60,130 bases of DNA from Paracoccaceae bacterium (GCA_019429405.1 JAHYIZ010000015.1:1-60130), one strand, 5' to 3'; shown: positions 1-10,265, numbered from the stretch's first letter. Notes: generated by a model from the letters alone, not told the origin. Made by a program: numbers and translations.

Positions 1-1494
1 CCCGCCGCCCCCGGGGCGAGCGCGGCGGTTGCCGCGCCCGAGGTGAGCGTGGCGGTTGCCGAGCCTGCCGCTCCTGAAGCGCGCGCAGCGGTCGCTGCCC
101 CCGAAGCGAGCGGAGCGGTGGCAGAACCTGCCGCTCCTGAAGCGCGCGCAGCGATCGCTGCCCCCGAAGCGAGCGGAGCGGTGGCAGAACCTGCCGCCCC
201 TGAGGCGAGCCTAGCGCTGGTCGAACCCGCCGCCCCCGAGGCGAGCGTGGCGGCGGCAGAGCCAGCCGCCCCTGAAGCGAGCGCCGCCGCAGCACCCGCT
301 GAGGCAACCGCCGAAGCCCTCGCCATGATCGCGCCCGCCGCAAGTGCGCCGGAAGCGGCAGACGCCTTGGCCGTTCTGGAGCCGCCGCGGTTTGATACCG
401 TGCGCGCGGCGCCGGATGGATCGGTCGTGGTGGCCGGGCAGGCGCTTGCGGGAAGCGCGGTGTCGGTGCTGGTGGACGGTGCCGAAACCGCAATGGCCTT
501 GGCCAACGCGCGCGGGCAATTTGTCGCCATGTTCAGCTTGCCGCCTTCAGAGGCGCCGCGCGCGCTGACGCTGCAGAGCGCCACCGCTGAGGGTCAGGCA
601 GTGCTGTCGACCCAGACCGTGATCCTGACGCCGAGTCTGGCGCTGCCAACGCAGGCGCCGCTGGTCGTCGCAGACGCGGCCGCACCCGAGGCACCCGCCG
701 AGGCCGCCTCCGCCGAGGCCGCCTCCGCCGCGGGCGCCGAAGTGGCGCCGGGCGGCGGCGAAGGCGCCGCCACGGCCGCGGCCACATCCGAGGTGGCTGC
801 AGCCGCGCCGACCGCCCCGCCGGCGGCGCCCGCCGCCGCCCAAACGCCTTCCGCTGTGGCAACCCCGGACGCTGCCACGCCCCCCGCAGTGGTCGCCGCC
901 AGCGACGCCGCGGCACAACCCGCGCTAGAGCCCGTGGCGCCGCGTGTGCTGCTGGCTGATGCCGGCGGCATTACCGTGCTCGACCCCGCCCCGGCACAGC
1001 CGGGCCTTCCTGAGGCGCTGACCATCGACACGATCAGCTATGATGCCCTGGGCGACGTGGTGGTTGCGGGCCGGGGTGCCGGCGCCGGCCATGTGCGCGC
1101 CTATCTCGACAATACCGAGCGCGGCACCGCCCCGGTCGGCGCCATCGGCCATTGGCGGGTGGTGCTTCGCGATGTGCCCCCCGGCATTTACACGCTGCGC
1201 ATCGACGTGATCGACGCGGCGGGCAAGGTGACCGCGCGCGCCGAGTCGCCGCTGAAGCGCGAGTCGCCGGCAGTGCTTGCTGCGGCAACCGCCGCCGAGG
1301 CCGCCGTCAGTGCTGACCCGACGCAACCTGCAGTGCGCGTGGTGACGGTGCAGAAGGGCAATACACTCTGGGGCATTGCCACGCAGCATTACGGCGAGGG
1401 CATTCTCTATGTGAAGGTCTTTGAGGCCAACCGCGGGCAGATCCGCAACCCCGATCTGATCTACCCCGGCCAGATATTCACGGTGCCTGAATAG
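1..1494 (+). CDS. LysM domain protein with Ig-like repeats (5' end outside window)
   Basis: The frame is open from the first base and stops with TAG at 1492-1494, so the true start and any signal peptide lie to the left of the window. Counting from the first in-frame codon, residues 1-110 are an Ala/Pro/Glu-rich low-complexity stretch built on an AEPAAPEAS-like unit. An Ig-like beta domain follows at about 125-210, then a second Ala-rich linker, then another Ig-like domain at about 345-425. A C-terminal LysM motif lies at about 446-496 (TVQKGNTLWGIATQHYG through DLIYPGQIFTVPE). LysM binds peptidoglycan glycans, so this is probably an envelope protein tethered to the wall; no catalytic domain is visible. 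The protein type is common in Rhodobacterales, but its precise role is unknown to me. Confidence 0.85.
   Translation, partial: PAAPGASAAVAAPEVSVAVAEPAAPEARAAVAAPEASGAVAEPAAPEARAAIAAPEASGAVAEPAAPEASLALVEPAAPEASVAAAEPAAPEASAAAAPAEATAEALAMIAPAASAPEAADALAVLEPPRFDTVRAAPDGSVVVAGQALAGSAVSVLVDGAETAMALANARGQFVAMFSLPPSEAPRALTLQSATAEGQAVLSTQTVILTPSLALPTQAPLVVADAAAPEAPAEAASAEAASAAGAEVAPGGGEGAATAAATSEVAAAAPTAPPAAPAAAQTPSAVATPDAATPPAVVAASDAAAQPALEPVAPRVLLADAGGITVLDPAPAQPGLPEALTIDTISYDALGDVVVAGRGAGAGHVRAYLDNTERGTAPVGAIGHWRVVLRDVPPGIYTLRIDVIDAAGKVTARAESPLKRESPAVLAAATAAEAAVSADPTQPAVRVVTVQKGNTLWGIATQHYGEGILYVKVFEANRGQIRNPDLIYPGQIFTVPE
58..183 (+). repeat. 63-bp tandem duplication inside the LysM gene
   Basis: Two head-to-tail copies, 58-120 and 121-183, differ at only a few bases and encode the same 21-residue unit (A-E-P-A-A-P-E-A-R-A-A-V/I-A-A-P-E-A-S-G-A-V). 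More degenerate copies of the AAPEAS core continue to about 300. The unit is a multiple of three, so copy-number change would lengthen the linker without breaking the frame. Confidence 0.85.
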
Positions 1495-1502
1495 GCGAAT
1501 CT

Positions 1503-1534
1503 GCGCCGCCTCGCGCCCGCGCGCCGGGCGGCGC
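1503..1534 (+). terminator. GC hairpin after the LysM gene
   Basis: An 8-bp perfect stem (1503-1510 with 1527-1534) sits 8 bases after the LysM stop codon. There is no adjacent T-run, although a T-rich stretch occurs further on at about 1562-1582. It may act as a factor-independent or processing terminator; the assignment rests on position and symmetry only. Confidence 0.35.
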
Positions 1535-1667
1535 ACGCCAAATTGAGCGGCCACCACGGAAGTTTGGGATTTTTCGGGTTTCAAAACGCGTGCTTTGCCA
1601 CTAACAAAGTCGCATTCCATTTCAGGGGTGAGTGCGTGTGCGCCCCGCTACGGCTCAAGGATACCGC

Positions 1668-2897
1668 ATGACCCATACCCAGGCACTCGAGCAGGCAATC
1701 AAGCGGCTCCACGACGAAGGCCGTTACCGCACCTTCATCGACATCGAGCGCGAGAAGGGCGCTTTTCCGCATGCGGTCTGGACCCGTCCCGATGGCACGA
1801 AGAAAGACATCACCGTCTGGTGCGGCAATGACTACCTTGGCATGGGGCAGAACCCGTTGGTGCTGGACGCGATGCATGAGGCGATTGACGCAACCGGCGC
1901 CGGGTCCGGCGGCACCCGCAACATTTCGGGCACCACAGTCTATCACAAGCGCCTGGAGGCGGAAATTGCCGACCTGCACGGCAAGGAAGCGGCGCTGGTG
2001 TTTTCTTCGGCCTATATCGCCAACGACGCCACGCTTTCCACCCTGCCGGTGCTGTTTCCCGGCCTGATCATCTATTCCGACGCGCTCAACCACGCCTCGA
2101 TGATCGAGGGCATCCGCCGCAATGGCGGCGCCAAGCGCATCTTCCGGCACAACGATGTCGCGCATCTGCGCGAGCTGATGGCCAAGGATGACCCGGCGGC
2201 ACCGAAACTCGTTGCCTTCGAAAGCGTCTATTCGATGGACGGTGACTTTGGCCCGATGCTTGAACTGGTGGAAGCGGCAGAAGAGTTTGGTGCTCTGACC
2301 TATCTTGATGAGGTGCACGCCGTGGGCATGTATGGCCCGCGCGGCGGCGGCGTTTCGGAAAAACTGGGCCTGCAAGGCCGCATCGACATCATCAACGGTA
2401 CGCTTGGCAAGGCTTTCGGTGTGTTCGGCGGCTATATCGCGGCCAGCGCGCTGATGGTCGATGCCGTGCGCTCTTACGCGCCGGGCTTCATCTTCACCAC
2501 CTCGCTGCCGCCGGCCATTGCCGCCGGTGCCGCCGCCTCGATTGCCTTCCTGAAAGGCGCCGAAGGGCAGAAACTGCGCGATGCGCAGCAATTGCACGCG
2601 CGCATCCTGAAATCGCGGCTGAAAGCGCTGGGGATGCCAATCATCGACCACGGCACGCATATCGTGCCGGTGCATGTCGGCAACCCGGTGCACTGCAAAC
2701 TGCTGTCGGACATGCTGCTTGAAGAATACGGCGTCTATGTGCAGCCGATCAACTTTCCCACCGTGCCGCGCGGCACCGAAAGGCTGCGCCTGACACCGTC
2801 GCCGGTGCACGATGCCGCCCAAATCGATCGCTTCGTGCGCGCCATGGATGCGCTCTGGGCGCGATGTGCGCTAAATCGCGCCGAAGCCACCGCCTGA
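1668..2897 (+). CDS. hemA: 5-aminolevulinate synthase
   Basis: This is the PLP enzyme that condenses glycine with succinyl-CoA to give 5-aminolevulinate, the first step of heme, bacteriochlorophyll and cobalamin synthesis by the C4 (Shemin) route of alphaproteobacteria. It has 409 residues, the normal family length. The glycine-rich [12 protein letters not shown] stretch lies at 78-89, the [17 protein letters not shown] block at 212-228, and the PLP lysine is K248 in GTLGKAFG, the same number as in Rhodobacter enzymes. The ATG at 1668 is chosen over an upstream in-frame GTG at 1632 because AAGGA lies at 1657-1661 and the family N-terminus starts here. The order hemA, RodZ-like, ispG is typical of Rhodobacterales. 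I saw no clear FNR box upstream. Confidence 0.97.
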   Translation: MTHTQALEQAIKRLHDEGRYRTFIDIEREKGAFPHAVWTRPDGTKKDITVWCGNDYLGMGQNPLVLDAMHEAIDATGAGSGGTRNISGTTVYHKRLEAEIADLHGKEAALVFSSAYIANDATLSTLPVLFPGLIIYSDALNHASMIEGIRRNGGAKRIFRHNDVAHLRELMAKDDPAAPKLVAFESVYSMDGDFGPMLELVEAAEEFGALTYLDEVHAVGMYGPRGGGVSEKLGLQGRIDIINGTLGKAFGVFGGYIAASALMVDAVRSYAPGFIFTTSLPPAIAAGAAASIAFLKGAEGQKLRDAQQLHARILKSRLKALGMPIIDHGTHIVPVHVGNPVHCKLLSDMLLEEYGVYVQPINFPTVPRGTERLRLTPSPVHDAAQIDRFVRAMDALWARCALNRAEATA

Positions 2898-3005
2898 GCA
2901 GATTTCTGCGGGTGCATTTTGCACGTGTGTGTGGTAATCAAACCGCTATAAATCGCCTCGCGAAAACGCGATTCGACAAGATCTGGCTTGGGGACAGTGG
3001 CGGGG

Positions 3006-4157
3006 ATGATCGGGCGGAGGGCGAAACCTTCAGCAGAGGTCGAAGACAAACCCAAAGGGTTTGACGATTTCGAGCTGCGCCTGGGCGATCTGATGCGCGG
3101 CGAGCGTGCCACGCTCGCAAAGTCGCTGCTTGATGTGCAGCGCGAATTGCGCATCAAGGCCAGTTACATCGCCGCCATCGAGAACGCCGATGTTTCCGCC
3201 TTCGAGACCCCCGGATTTGTGGCGGGCTATGTGCGGTCGTACGCGCGCTATCTGGGCATGAATCAGGATTGGGCTTTTGCGCGTTTCTGCCTCGAATCGG
3301 GGTTTACGCCGACACATGGCATGGCCGCCGCCGCCTCTGGCCCAAAACCGCGCCGCCCCGCCCTGGCCGAACCTCTGGCCGACCCCAATGCCAGCTTCGT
3401 GCCGCGCGCCGAGGCGTTCTGGCGCAAGATCGAACCGCGCGCCGTCGGTTCGGTTCTGGTGCTGGCAACGCTGGTCGTTGGCCTTGGTTATGGCGGCTAT
3501 TCGATCCTGCAAGAGGTGCAGCGGGTTCAGGTGGCACCGGTCGAACAGTCGCCCGGCATGCTGGCAATGATCGACCCGCTTGCCGCAGCGGGCATTGCAA
3601 TGTCGGCGGCAGATACGGCGCCCGCGCTGCCCGCTGCCGAAGCGCTTGATCGGCTCTACCGCCCGCGCCCGCTCGACACCCCGATTCTGGTTGCACGCGA
3701 CAGCCCGATTTCCGCCATCAACCCGCGTGAAGCGGGCGTGCTGGCCGAAGTTGCCGCAGGCGTTGCCGCAGCCGACCCGGTTGCCGAGGCGATTGCCGAG
3801 GCGGTGGTGCGCACTGTTGCCGCCGATGCCCCTGCGGTCGAACTGCTGGCGGTGCGCCCGGCTTGGGTGCGCGTGCAGGCAGCCGATGGCACGGTCATTC
3901 TTGAAAAGATCCTGAACGCCGGCGAACGCTTCGCGCTACCCAAGCTCGAAGAACCGCCGGTGCTGCGCGCGGGCGAATCGGGCGCGGTCTATTTTGCGGT
4001 GAACGGCACCACCTACGGACCTGCCGGGGCGCCGGGCGCGGTGACCAAGAATATCGTGCTGTCGCCCGAAGCGCTTTCAAGCGCCTATGCGCTGGCCGAC
4101 CTCAGCCGCGATGGCGATCTGGCGCGCATGGTGGCGGTGGCCGAAGCCTCGAACTGA
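3006..4157 (+). CDS. RodZ-like helix-turn-helix membrane protein
   Basis: The protein has 383 residues. A cytoplasmic HTH_25-type helix-turn-helix occupies about 25-95 ([19 protein letters not shown], then [20 protein letters not shown]). A Pro-rich linker follows, a single transmembrane segment at about 148-168, an Ala-rich periplasmic linker, and a C-terminal beta domain of the DUF4115 type at about 285-365. This is the architecture of RodZ, the membrane partner of MreB in cell elongation. The RodZ assignment is by architecture and not by an overall match I can compute. In-frame TTG (2988) and GTG (2997) lie just upstream, so the start is uncertain by up to six codons. It lies between hemA and ispG, possibly in one transcript. 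Confidence 0.85.
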   Translation: MIGRRAKPSAEVEDKPKGFDDFELRLGDLMRGERATLAKSLLDVQRELRIKASYIAAIENADVSAFETPGFVAGYVRSYARYLGMNQDWAFARFCLESGFTPTHGMAAAASGPKPRRPALAEPLADPNASFVPRAEAFWRKIEPRAVGSVLVLATLVVGLGYGGYSILQEVQRVQVAPVEQSPGMLAMIDPLAAAGIAMSAADTAPALPAAEALDRLYRPRPLDTPILVARDSPISAINPREAGVLAEVAAGVAAADPVAEAIAEAVVRTVAADAPAVELLAVRPAWVRVQAADGTVILEKILNAGERFALPKLEEPPVLRAGESGAVYFAVNGTTYGPAGAPGAVTKNIVLSPEALSSAYALADLSRDGDLARMVAVAEASN

Positions 4158-4230
4158 GCCCCCGTTGCCGATTGCGCGCCGCTGGCCTATCTGTGGCAAG
4201 CACGCAGCACCCAGCAAGCCCGAGGCCTCC

Positions 4231-5343
4231 ATGACGCATAACCCGATCCGCCCTTGGCGCAACATCGCGCGCCGCAAATCGCGCCAGATCATGGTGGGCC
4301 GGGTGCCGGTGGGGGGCGATGCGCCGATCTCGGTGCAGACCATGACCAACACCGACAGCAGCGATGTGCGCGCCACGCTGGCGCAAGTGATCGCCGCCGC
4401 CGAGGCCGGCGCCGACATCGTGCGCATCTCGACCCCCGATGACACCTCCACCCGCGCGCTCCGCGAGATCGTGCGTGAAAGCCCGGTGCCGATTGTTGCC
4501 GATATCCACTTTCACTATCGCCGCGCCATCGAGGCTGCCGAGGCGGGGGCCGCCTGCCTGCGCATCAACCCCGGCAATATCGGCAACGCCGCAAGGGTGC
4601 GCGAGGTGGTGCAGGCCGCCAAGGACCACGGCTGCGCCATCCGCATCGGCGTGAACGCCGGATCGCTCGAAAAACACCTGCTCGACAAATACGCCGAGCC
4701 GTGCCCGGACGCCATGGTCGAATCCGGCCTCGACCATATCAAGCTCTTGCAAGATAACGACTTTCACGAGTTCAAGATCTCGGTCAAAGCCTCTGATGTA
4801 TTCCTTGCCGCCGCCGCCTATCAGCAACTGGCCGAGGCCACCGATGCCCCGATCCACCTTGGCATCACCGAAGCGGGCGGCCTTGTTTCGGGCACCGTGA
4901 AATCGGCAATCGGTTTGGGCAACCTTTTGTGGTCCGGCATTGGCGATACTATCCGCGTCTCGCTTTCGGCCGACCCGGTGGAAGAGGTGCGGGTGGGGTT
5001 TGAAATTCTCAAGTCGCTGGGGCTTCGGCATCGCGGCGTGACCATCATTTCCTGCCCCTCCTGCGCGCGCCAAGGGTTTGACGTGATCAAGACCGTGGCG
5101 GCACTTGAAGACCGCCTCGCCCATGTCACGACCCCGCTCAGCCTTTCGATCATCGGCTGCGTGGTGAACGGCCCCGGCGAGGCGCTCATGACCGACATCG
5201 GCTTTACCGGAGGCGGCGCGGGTTCCGGCATGGTCTATCTTGCGGGCAAACAGGTGCACAAACTTGGCAATGCGGGCATGATCGACCACATCGTTGACCT
5301 GGTTGAGGCGCGCGCCGCCGAAATCGAGGCCGCAAAACCCTGA
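4231..5343 (+). CDS. ispG: 4-hydroxy-3-methylbut-2-enyl-diphosphate synthase (flavodoxin)
   Basis: The enzyme reduces and opens the cyclic diphosphate MEcPP to HMBPP in the MEP isoprenoid pathway. The protein has 370 residues. The N-terminal TIM-barrel block ([20 protein letters not shown]) and the ADIHFHYR segment are clear. The [4Fe-4S] ligands are C275 and C278 in CPSC and C310 in [10 protein letters not shown], with the family glutamate just after. The start is the ATG at 4231; the frame stays open upstream into the preceding gene, but family proteins begin here. It is 73 bp downstream of the RodZ-like gene on the same strand. Confidence 0.96.
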   Translation: MTHNPIRPWRNIARRKSRQIMVGRVPVGGDAPISVQTMTNTDSSDVRATLAQVIAAAEAGADIVRISTPDDTSTRALREIVRESPVPIVADIHFHYRRAIEAAEAGAACLRINPGNIGNAARVREVVQAAKDHGCAIRIGVNAGSLEKHLLDKYAEPCPDAMVESGLDHIKLLQDNDFHEFKISVKASDVFLAAAAYQQLAEATDAPIHLGITEAGGLVSGTVKSAIGLGNLLWSGIGDTIRVSLSADPVEEVRVGFEILKSLGLRHRGVTIISCPSCARQGFDVIKTVAALEDRLAHVTTPLSLSIIGCVVNGPGEALMTDIGFTGGGAGSGMVYLAGKQVHKLGNAGMIDHIVDLVEARAAEIEAAKP

Positions 5344-5350
5344 TCCGGGT

Positions 5351-5397
5351 TCTTCAACGCCCAAATACCCCCAGGGGTCCGGGGGCGGCGCCCCCGG
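5351..5397. repeat. Intergenic GC hairpin, dispersed-repeat copy (likely bidirectional terminator)
   Basis: It lies between the convergent ispG and dsbA-like genes. CTTCAACGCCCAAATACCCC at 5352-5371 is followed by an 8-bp perfect stem (5379-5386 with 5390-5397, loop GGC). The same CTTCAACG..AAATACCC module recurs twice near 30.85 kb, there too beside a G-run/C-run hairpin. A terminator role for both flanking genes is inferred from position. Confidence 0.6.
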
Positions 5398-5400
5398 CGT

Positions 5401-6150
5401 TCAGCTGCGCTCGCCCGCGACGACCCGGCGCATGCCGTCAAGCGCCAGATACCCGCGCAGCATCTCATCGCCGATCACGAAGGTCGGGGTGCCCGAAATC
5501 TGCATCCGCTGCGCCAGCGCGTGATTGGCGTTGATGATGGCGGTGACGGCGTCATCATTCATCCGCGCCAGGATCGGGGCGGGGTCTTGCCCGAGGTCTT
5601 GCGCAAGCCGGGTCAGGGTTTCGACATTGGCCGAACCGCGCAGCGCGATCAGCCTGTCATGCGCCTGCTTGTAGACGGCATCGCCCGCAATCTGCAGGGT
5701 GGCGATGGCAAAGCGCGATGAAAGGTCGGAATCTGGGCCGAGGATCGGGAATTCCTTGATGATGAAGCGGATGTTGCCATCCGAGGCGATCAGCTCTTCA
5801 ACCTCCGGGTGGGCCTGGCGGCAAAAGCTGCAACGGTAGTCCATAAACTCGACGATGGTCACATCGCCGTCCGGGTTACCGCCGACCCAGGAATAGCCAT
5901 CGTTGAACAGCGCTTCGGCATAGGTGGCGACCAATTGCTGATCGGTCGCGGCGGCAAGCGCCGCCTGCCGGGCGTCAAGCACGTTGATCGCCTCGACCAG
6001 CACTTCCGGGTTTTCCAGCAAATAGCTGCGGATCGCGGCGCCAAAGGCCGCGCGCTCGGATTCGGTCATCGCGGCGGGGTCGAATGCGGCGGCGGGCCCT
6101 GCCACAAGCGTTGCGGCGACGATGAGCGAGGAGAGCGAAAGGCGCGGCAT
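5401..6150 (-). CDS. DsbA family thioredoxin-fold periplasmic protein
   Basis: The protein has 249 residues with a signal peptide (MPRLSLSSLIVAATLVAGPAAA) and is therefore periplasmic. An N-terminal helical region of about 25-80 resembles the extra domain of ScsC/BdbD-like proteins. The thioredoxin fold follows, with the CSFC active site at C107-C110 and the cis-proline loop SGTPTF near 215. It probably oxidises or isomerises disulfides in exported proteins. The ATG at 6150 precedes the signal peptide and has an AGGGA-type ribosome-binding site; the frame is open further upstream, but that part is not signal-like. It is convergent with ispG and divergent from the amidase gene. Confidence 0.92.
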   Translation of the reverse strand: MPRLSLSSLIVAATLVAGPAAAFDPAAMTESERAAFGAAIRSYLLENPEVLVEAINVLDARQAALAAATDQQLVATYAEALFNDGYSWVGGNPDGDVTIVEFMDYRCSFCRQAHPEVEELIASDGNIRFIIKEFPILGPDSDLSSRFAIATLQIAGDAVYKQAHDRLIALRGSANVETLTRLAQDLGQDPAPILARMNDDAVTAIINANHALAQRMQISGTPTFVIGDEMLRGYLALDGMRRVVAGERS

Positions 6151-6390
6151 TGTCGGGTATCCCTGTGGTTTGGACCCGTCAGGGCCGGTTTGGCGCAGCA
6201 TCGCGGCAAAGCGGGGGCTTGGCAAGGGTGGCGCCGCCGGATGGCCGCCGCGCCGGGGCCCGCAGTGCTGCCGAGCCTTCACAAATGGGCGAGCACGGCC
6301 CCGGCGCATTTGCGGATGAGTGGTTTCGCGGCGCCCTCGCGCCCGCTATACTGGCACAAAACGGGGCGTATGACCCCGGCGCGGGGCACT

Positions 6391-7614
6391 ATGGCAGGCA
6401 GATTGCGGAAAATCATCGGGGCGTTGGCGCTGGCATATTGCGCCCTCGCCGGGGCTGCGGGCGCGCAAGATTTCAGGGCGCTGGCACGGCTTGACATGGC
6501 CCGCAGCGGCATTGCCGATGCGGGCGGCGCGGTCGAGATCACGCTGGGCATAAGCCAGCCGATCCCGTTTCGCGCGTTTCTGCTCGACGCGCCGCCGCGG
6601 CTGGTGGTCGATTTCTCGGAACTCGACTTTGGCGCAGCGCCGGTCGCAGCACTTGGCACCTCGCGCGCCGTTACCGCCCTTGCATGGGGGCCAGCTTCGC
6701 CGGGCTGGACGCGGCTGATCGCTGAACTTTCGGCCCCGATGGCGGTGGTCGAGGCTTGGGAAAGCACCGGCGTGTCGCCCCAAATTCATTTGCGGCTGGA
6801 ACCGGTCTCTGCCGCCGAATTCGTCGCAACAGCCGGTGCCCCGGTCGCGACCCGCTGGCAGTTGCCTGAACCCGCAGCCGTGGCCGCGCCACGCAGGCGC
6901 CAGACCGGCGAGGCGCCGCTGGTGGTGGTGCTCGACCCCGGCCACGGCGGCGTTGACCCCGGCGCCGAAGCCGGTGGGCTGGCCGAAGCGCCGCTTGTTC
7001 TCGGCTTTGCGCGAGAGCTGAAAGAGGTGCTGACGCGCGCCGGAATGCACGCGGTGCTGACCCGTGAAGAAGACGTCTTCGTGCCGCTTGAGGCGCGGAT
7101 GTCGGCGGCGCGCGCGGCGGGGGCGGATGTGTTTTTGTCGCTGCACGCCGATGCGCTGGCCGAAGGCGAGGCGGCGGGCGCCACGGTCTATCTCTTGGCC
7201 GCCGAGGCATCCGACAGCGCTTCGGCGCGGCTGGCAGAGCGCCATGACCGCGGCGATTTGCTTGCGGGGGTGGATCTGGCCGGGCACGACGATGAGGTGG
7301 CGCAGGTGCTGATGGAGATGGCGCGCGCCGAAACCCAGCCGCGCGCCGATGGCCTGGCGGTGGCGTTGCAGGCGGCAATTCTGGGGTCCGGGCTGAAGAT
7401 GCACAAGAAGCCGGTGCAGGCGGCGGCGTTTTCGGTGCTGAAGTCGCCCGACATTCCGTCGCTGCTGCTGGAACTTGGCTTCATGTCGTCCGAGGCCGAC
7501 CGTGGGCGGCTCGTTGACCCTGTCTGGCGCGCCGCGATGGCCGATGCCATTCTGGCGGCGCTGCAAGCCTGGGCGGTGGTCGATGCCGCCGAGGCGCGCT
7601 ATCTGCGCCAATAG
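6391..7614 (+). CDS. amiC: N-acetylmuramoyl-L-alanine amidase
   Basis: The enzyme cuts the amide bond between MurNAc and the stem peptide and usually acts at the septum. The protein has 407 residues: a signal peptide at 1-26 (ending AGAAGAQ), an AMIN domain at about 30-145 for wall targeting, and an Amidase_3 catalytic domain at about 172-400. Zinc ligands are the His of LDPGHGG, the Glu of GGLAEAPLVL and the His of LSLHADA; the catalytic Glu is in LLLELGF. An alternative start at 6370 would add seven residues. The gene directly precedes mrcA, so septal hydrolase and wall synthase may be transcribed together. The symbol amiC is by type; the amiA/B/C distinction is not meaningful here. Confidence 0.93.
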   Translation: MAGRLRKIIGALALAYCALAGAAGAQDFRALARLDMARSGIADAGGAVEITLGISQPIPFRAFLLDAPPRLVVDFSELDFGAAPVAALGTSRAVTALAWGPASPGWTRLIAELSAPMAVVEAWESTGVSPQIHLRLEPVSAAEFVATAGAPVATRWQLPEPAAVAAPRRRQTGEAPLVVVLDPGHGGVDPGAEAGGLAEAPLVLGFARELKEVLTRAGMHAVLTREEDVFVPLEARMSAARAAGADVFLSLHADALAEGEAAGATVYLLAAEASDSASARLAERHDRGDLLAGVDLAGHDDEVAQVLMEMARAETQPRADGLAVALQAAILGSGLKMHKKPVQAAAFSVLKSPDIPSLLLELGFMSSEADRGRLVDPVWRAAMADAILAALQAWAVVDAAEARYLRQ

Positions 7615-7703
7615 CGGGCGTTCGGCAGGCTGCCGCCGCCCGCGGCAAGTTGTTTTGACGCCCCCCGCCGGTCGCGGTATAGCGGGGCACCGGCAGATGC
7701 CGG

Positions 7704-10265
7704 ATGTGGGAGCTGCCGTTGGTCCGTTTTGTGCTGTCCGTCCTGGGGGCGATCTTTTCCTGGGTCGTCACCGCCGCCTTTTTTGGCGCGCTGACGCTTG
7801 GGGCGGTGTTCTGGATGTACAGCCGCGATCTGCCCAGCCACGAACAACTGGCGCAATACACCCCGAAAACCATCAGCCGGATCTATTCCGGCGAAGGCCG
7901 CCTGATTGACGAATTTGCCGAAGAGCGGCGGCTGTTTCAGCCGATCGACGAAATCCCGGAACTGGTCAAGCACGCCTTTGTCGCTGCCGAAGACCAGAAC
8001 TTCTATAGCCACCGCGGCTATGACATTCGCGGCATGCTGGGTGCTGCGCGCGATGCGCTGACGGGCGGGCGGCTGCGCGGCGCTTCGACGATCACGCAGC
8101 AGGTGATGAAAAACTTCCTGCTTTCGTCCGACCGCTCGGTCGAGCGCAAGATCAAGGAACTGATCCTCGCCTCGCGACTGGAAGAAACGCTGAGCAAGGA
8201 CAAGATCCTTGAGCTCTATCTTAACGAAATCTTCCTTGGGCAGAACAGCTTTGGCGTGGCGGCTGCGGCGCAGACCTATTTCAACAAGACCCTGAGCGAG
8301 CTGGCCCCGCATGAGGCCGCGATGCTGGCGGCATTGCCGCAGGCGCCGGGCGAATACCACCCGGTCCGCGCCATGAAGCGGGTGACCGAGCGGCGCAACT
8401 ATGTGCTGGGGCGCATGCTCGAAGACGGCTACATTGACAAGGCCACGCATGACGCTGAAGTGCAGGAACCGCTGCGGTCAGTTCAGAACGGTGATTTTCC
8501 GCCTTTCCGCGCCGGCCTGCCGCCGCGCGACTATTTCACCGACGAAATTCGCCGCCAACTTTCGCGCACATTCGGGCAAGAAGAGTTTTTTGGCGGCGGT
8601 CTGACCATTCGCGCCACCGTTGACCCCGCAATGCAGGAAAATGCCGCAGAGGCCTTGCGCGCCGCGCTCGAGTCTTACGACCGCGACCAGGGCGTGTGGC
8701 GCGGCACCGGCCTGACGCTGGCACCCGAGGCGCTGGCCGACTGGCGCACGGGCCTTGCGGCGCTGAACGATGTGCCGCGCGATGTCGCGGGCTGGCACGC
8801 GGCGGTGGTGCTGGAAGTTGGCGCCAAGGATGCCCGGATCGGCATTGAAGGGGTCGATGACGATGCCGATGGCCACTGGATACCTGCCGCCGACGTGACC
8901 TGGGCGCGCAAGCTTGGGGACGACGGCAAGCTGGCTGCAAACAAGGCCAAGGTCGCGGGCGATCTGCTAGCGGTCGGCGATGTGGTGCTGGTGCGCGCCA
9001 TGACCAAAGACAGCGACGGCAGCTTCATTCGCTGGACCCTGCGCCAGGTGCCCGAGATTCAGGGCGGATTCATGGCGATGGACGTGAACACCGGCCGCGT
9101 CATCGCCATGCAGGGGGGATTCAGCTACCAGTCTTCGGTGTTCAACCGCGCCACGCAGGCGCAGCGCCAGCCCGGTTCGGCGTTCAAGCCCTTTGTCTAT
9201 GCGGCCGCGCTCGATTCGGGTTTTACCCCGGCGACGATCGTGGTTGACGCGCCGATCGAGGTTGAGACCGGGGCCGGCATCTGGCGCCCGCGCAACTCAT
9301 CCAACAAGTTCTATGGCCCGACGCCGCTGCGCACCGGTATCGAGCAAAGCCGGAACCTGATGACGGTGCGGATCGCGCAGGAAATCGGCATGGAAACCGT
9401 GGCCACCTATGCCGAGCGCTTCGGCGTGTATGAGCCGATGATGCCGTTTCTGGCAAACGCGCTTGGTGCGCAGGAAACCACGCTTTTCCAGATGGTTGCG
9501 GCCTATGCCATGTTTGCCAATGGCGGCGAGCGGGTGGAACCTACGCTTGTTGACCGGGTGCAGGACCGCTGGGGGCGAACCGTCTACCGGCATGATCAGC
9601 GCACTTGTGTCAATTGCGGGCCTGATACCATTCCCGCGGGTTTTGCGCCGCGCATCACCTCAAACCGCGAGCGGGTGATGGATGCGATCACCGCCTACCA
9701 GCTGACCTCGATGATGCAGGGCGTGGTGCAGCGCGGCACCGCCAGCGGTGTGATCAACCTGCCGGTGCCGGTGGCAGGCAAGACCGGCACCACCAATGAT
9801 GCCAAGGATGTGTGGTTCATCGGCTTCACCTCGAACATCGCCGCAGGGTGCTATATCGGCCACGATCAGCCGCGCGCAATGGGCAACGCCGCCTATGGGT
9901 CCAGCCTGTGCGGCCCTGTGTTCCAGCAATTCATTGCCGAAGCGATCAAGAAATACGGCGGCAGCGCCTTCAAGGTGCCGCCGGGCGGGTATTTCGTGAA
10001 CATCAACCGTTTTACCGGTGACCGGGTTGACGAATTTGCCGGCGGTGGCGATGTGGTCGCCGAATATTTCCGCGAAGGCACCGATGTGTTGTTCGGCTTT
10101 GCCTCGATGATCGACGGCGGCTTTGCGATGGGCCAGAACTTGCCGCTGTTCCAGCAAGGCGAAAGCGACTATAGCGGCACGCAGGTGATCAACTCCAGCG
10201 GGCAGATCCGGGTGATCCCGCCGAAGGCTGATTTCGGCACCGTGTCGTCGGGCGGGCTCTACTGA
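7704..10265 (+). CDS. mrcA: Penicillin-binding protein 1A (bifunctional transglycosylase/transpeptidase)
   Basis: This class A PBP polymerises lipid II and cross-links the peptides. The protein has 853 residues. An N-terminal membrane anchor lies at about 8-38. The GT51 transglycosylase carries catalytic E96 in AAEDQNFYSHRG. An OB-like insert follows, then the transpeptidase with S492 in QPGSAFKPF, SRNLMT as the SxN motif, and KTG at 693-695 in GKTGTTND. The start is debatable. The ATG at 7704 has a poor ribosome-binding site, whereas a TTG at 7719 has GGGAG at a good distance and gives an N-terminus like that of family members. It is followed after 72 bp by prfB on the same strand. Confidence 0.96.
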   Translation: MWELPLVRFVLSVLGAIFSWVVTAAFFGALTLGAVFWMYSRDLPSHEQLAQYTPKTISRIYSGEGRLIDEFAEERRLFQPIDEIPELVKHAFVAAEDQNFYSHRGYDIRGMLGAARDALTGGRLRGASTITQQVMKNFLLSSDRSVERKIKELILASRLEETLSKDKILELYLNEIFLGQNSFGVAAAAQTYFNKTLSELAPHEAAMLAALPQAPGEYHPVRAMKRVTERRNYVLGRMLEDGYIDKATHDAEVQEPLRSVQNGDFPPFRAGLPPRDYFTDEIRRQLSRTFGQEEFFGGGLTIRATVDPAMQENAAEALRAALESYDRDQGVWRGTGLTLAPEALADWRTGLAALNDVPRDVAGWHAAVVLEVGAKDARIGIEGVDDDADGHWIPAADVTWARKLGDDGKLAANKAKVAGDLLAVGDVVLVRAMTKDSDGSFIRWTLRQVPEIQGGFMAMDVNTGRVIAMQGGFSYQSSVFNRATQAQRQPGSAFKPFVYAAALDSGFTPATIVVDAPIEVETGAGIWRPRNSSNKFYGPTPLRTGIEQSRNLMTVRIAQEIGMETVATYAERFGVYEPMMPFLANALGAQETTLFQMVAAYAMFANGGERVEPTLVDRVQDRWGRTVYRHDQRTCVNCGPDTIPAGFAPRITSNRERVMDAITAYQLTSMMQGVVQRGTASGVINLPVPVAGKTGTTNDAKDVWFIGFTSNIAAGCYIGHDQPRAMGNAAYGSSLCGPVFQQFIAEAIKKYGGSAFKVPPGGYFVNINRFTGDRVDEFAGGGDVVAEYFREGTDVLFGFASMIDGGFAMGQNLPLFQQGESDYSGTQVINSSGQIRVIPPKADFGTVSSGGLY

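Noticed and set aside
1535-1667. FNR or PpsR-type site upstream of hemA
   Set aside because: No TTGAT-N4-ATCAA or TGT-N12-ACA palindrome was convincing in this gap.
5809-6390. 194-codon N-terminal extension of the amidase frame
   Set aside because: It runs antisense through the DsbA-like gene; the signal peptide and AMIN domain begin at 6391, so the extension is a shadow frame.
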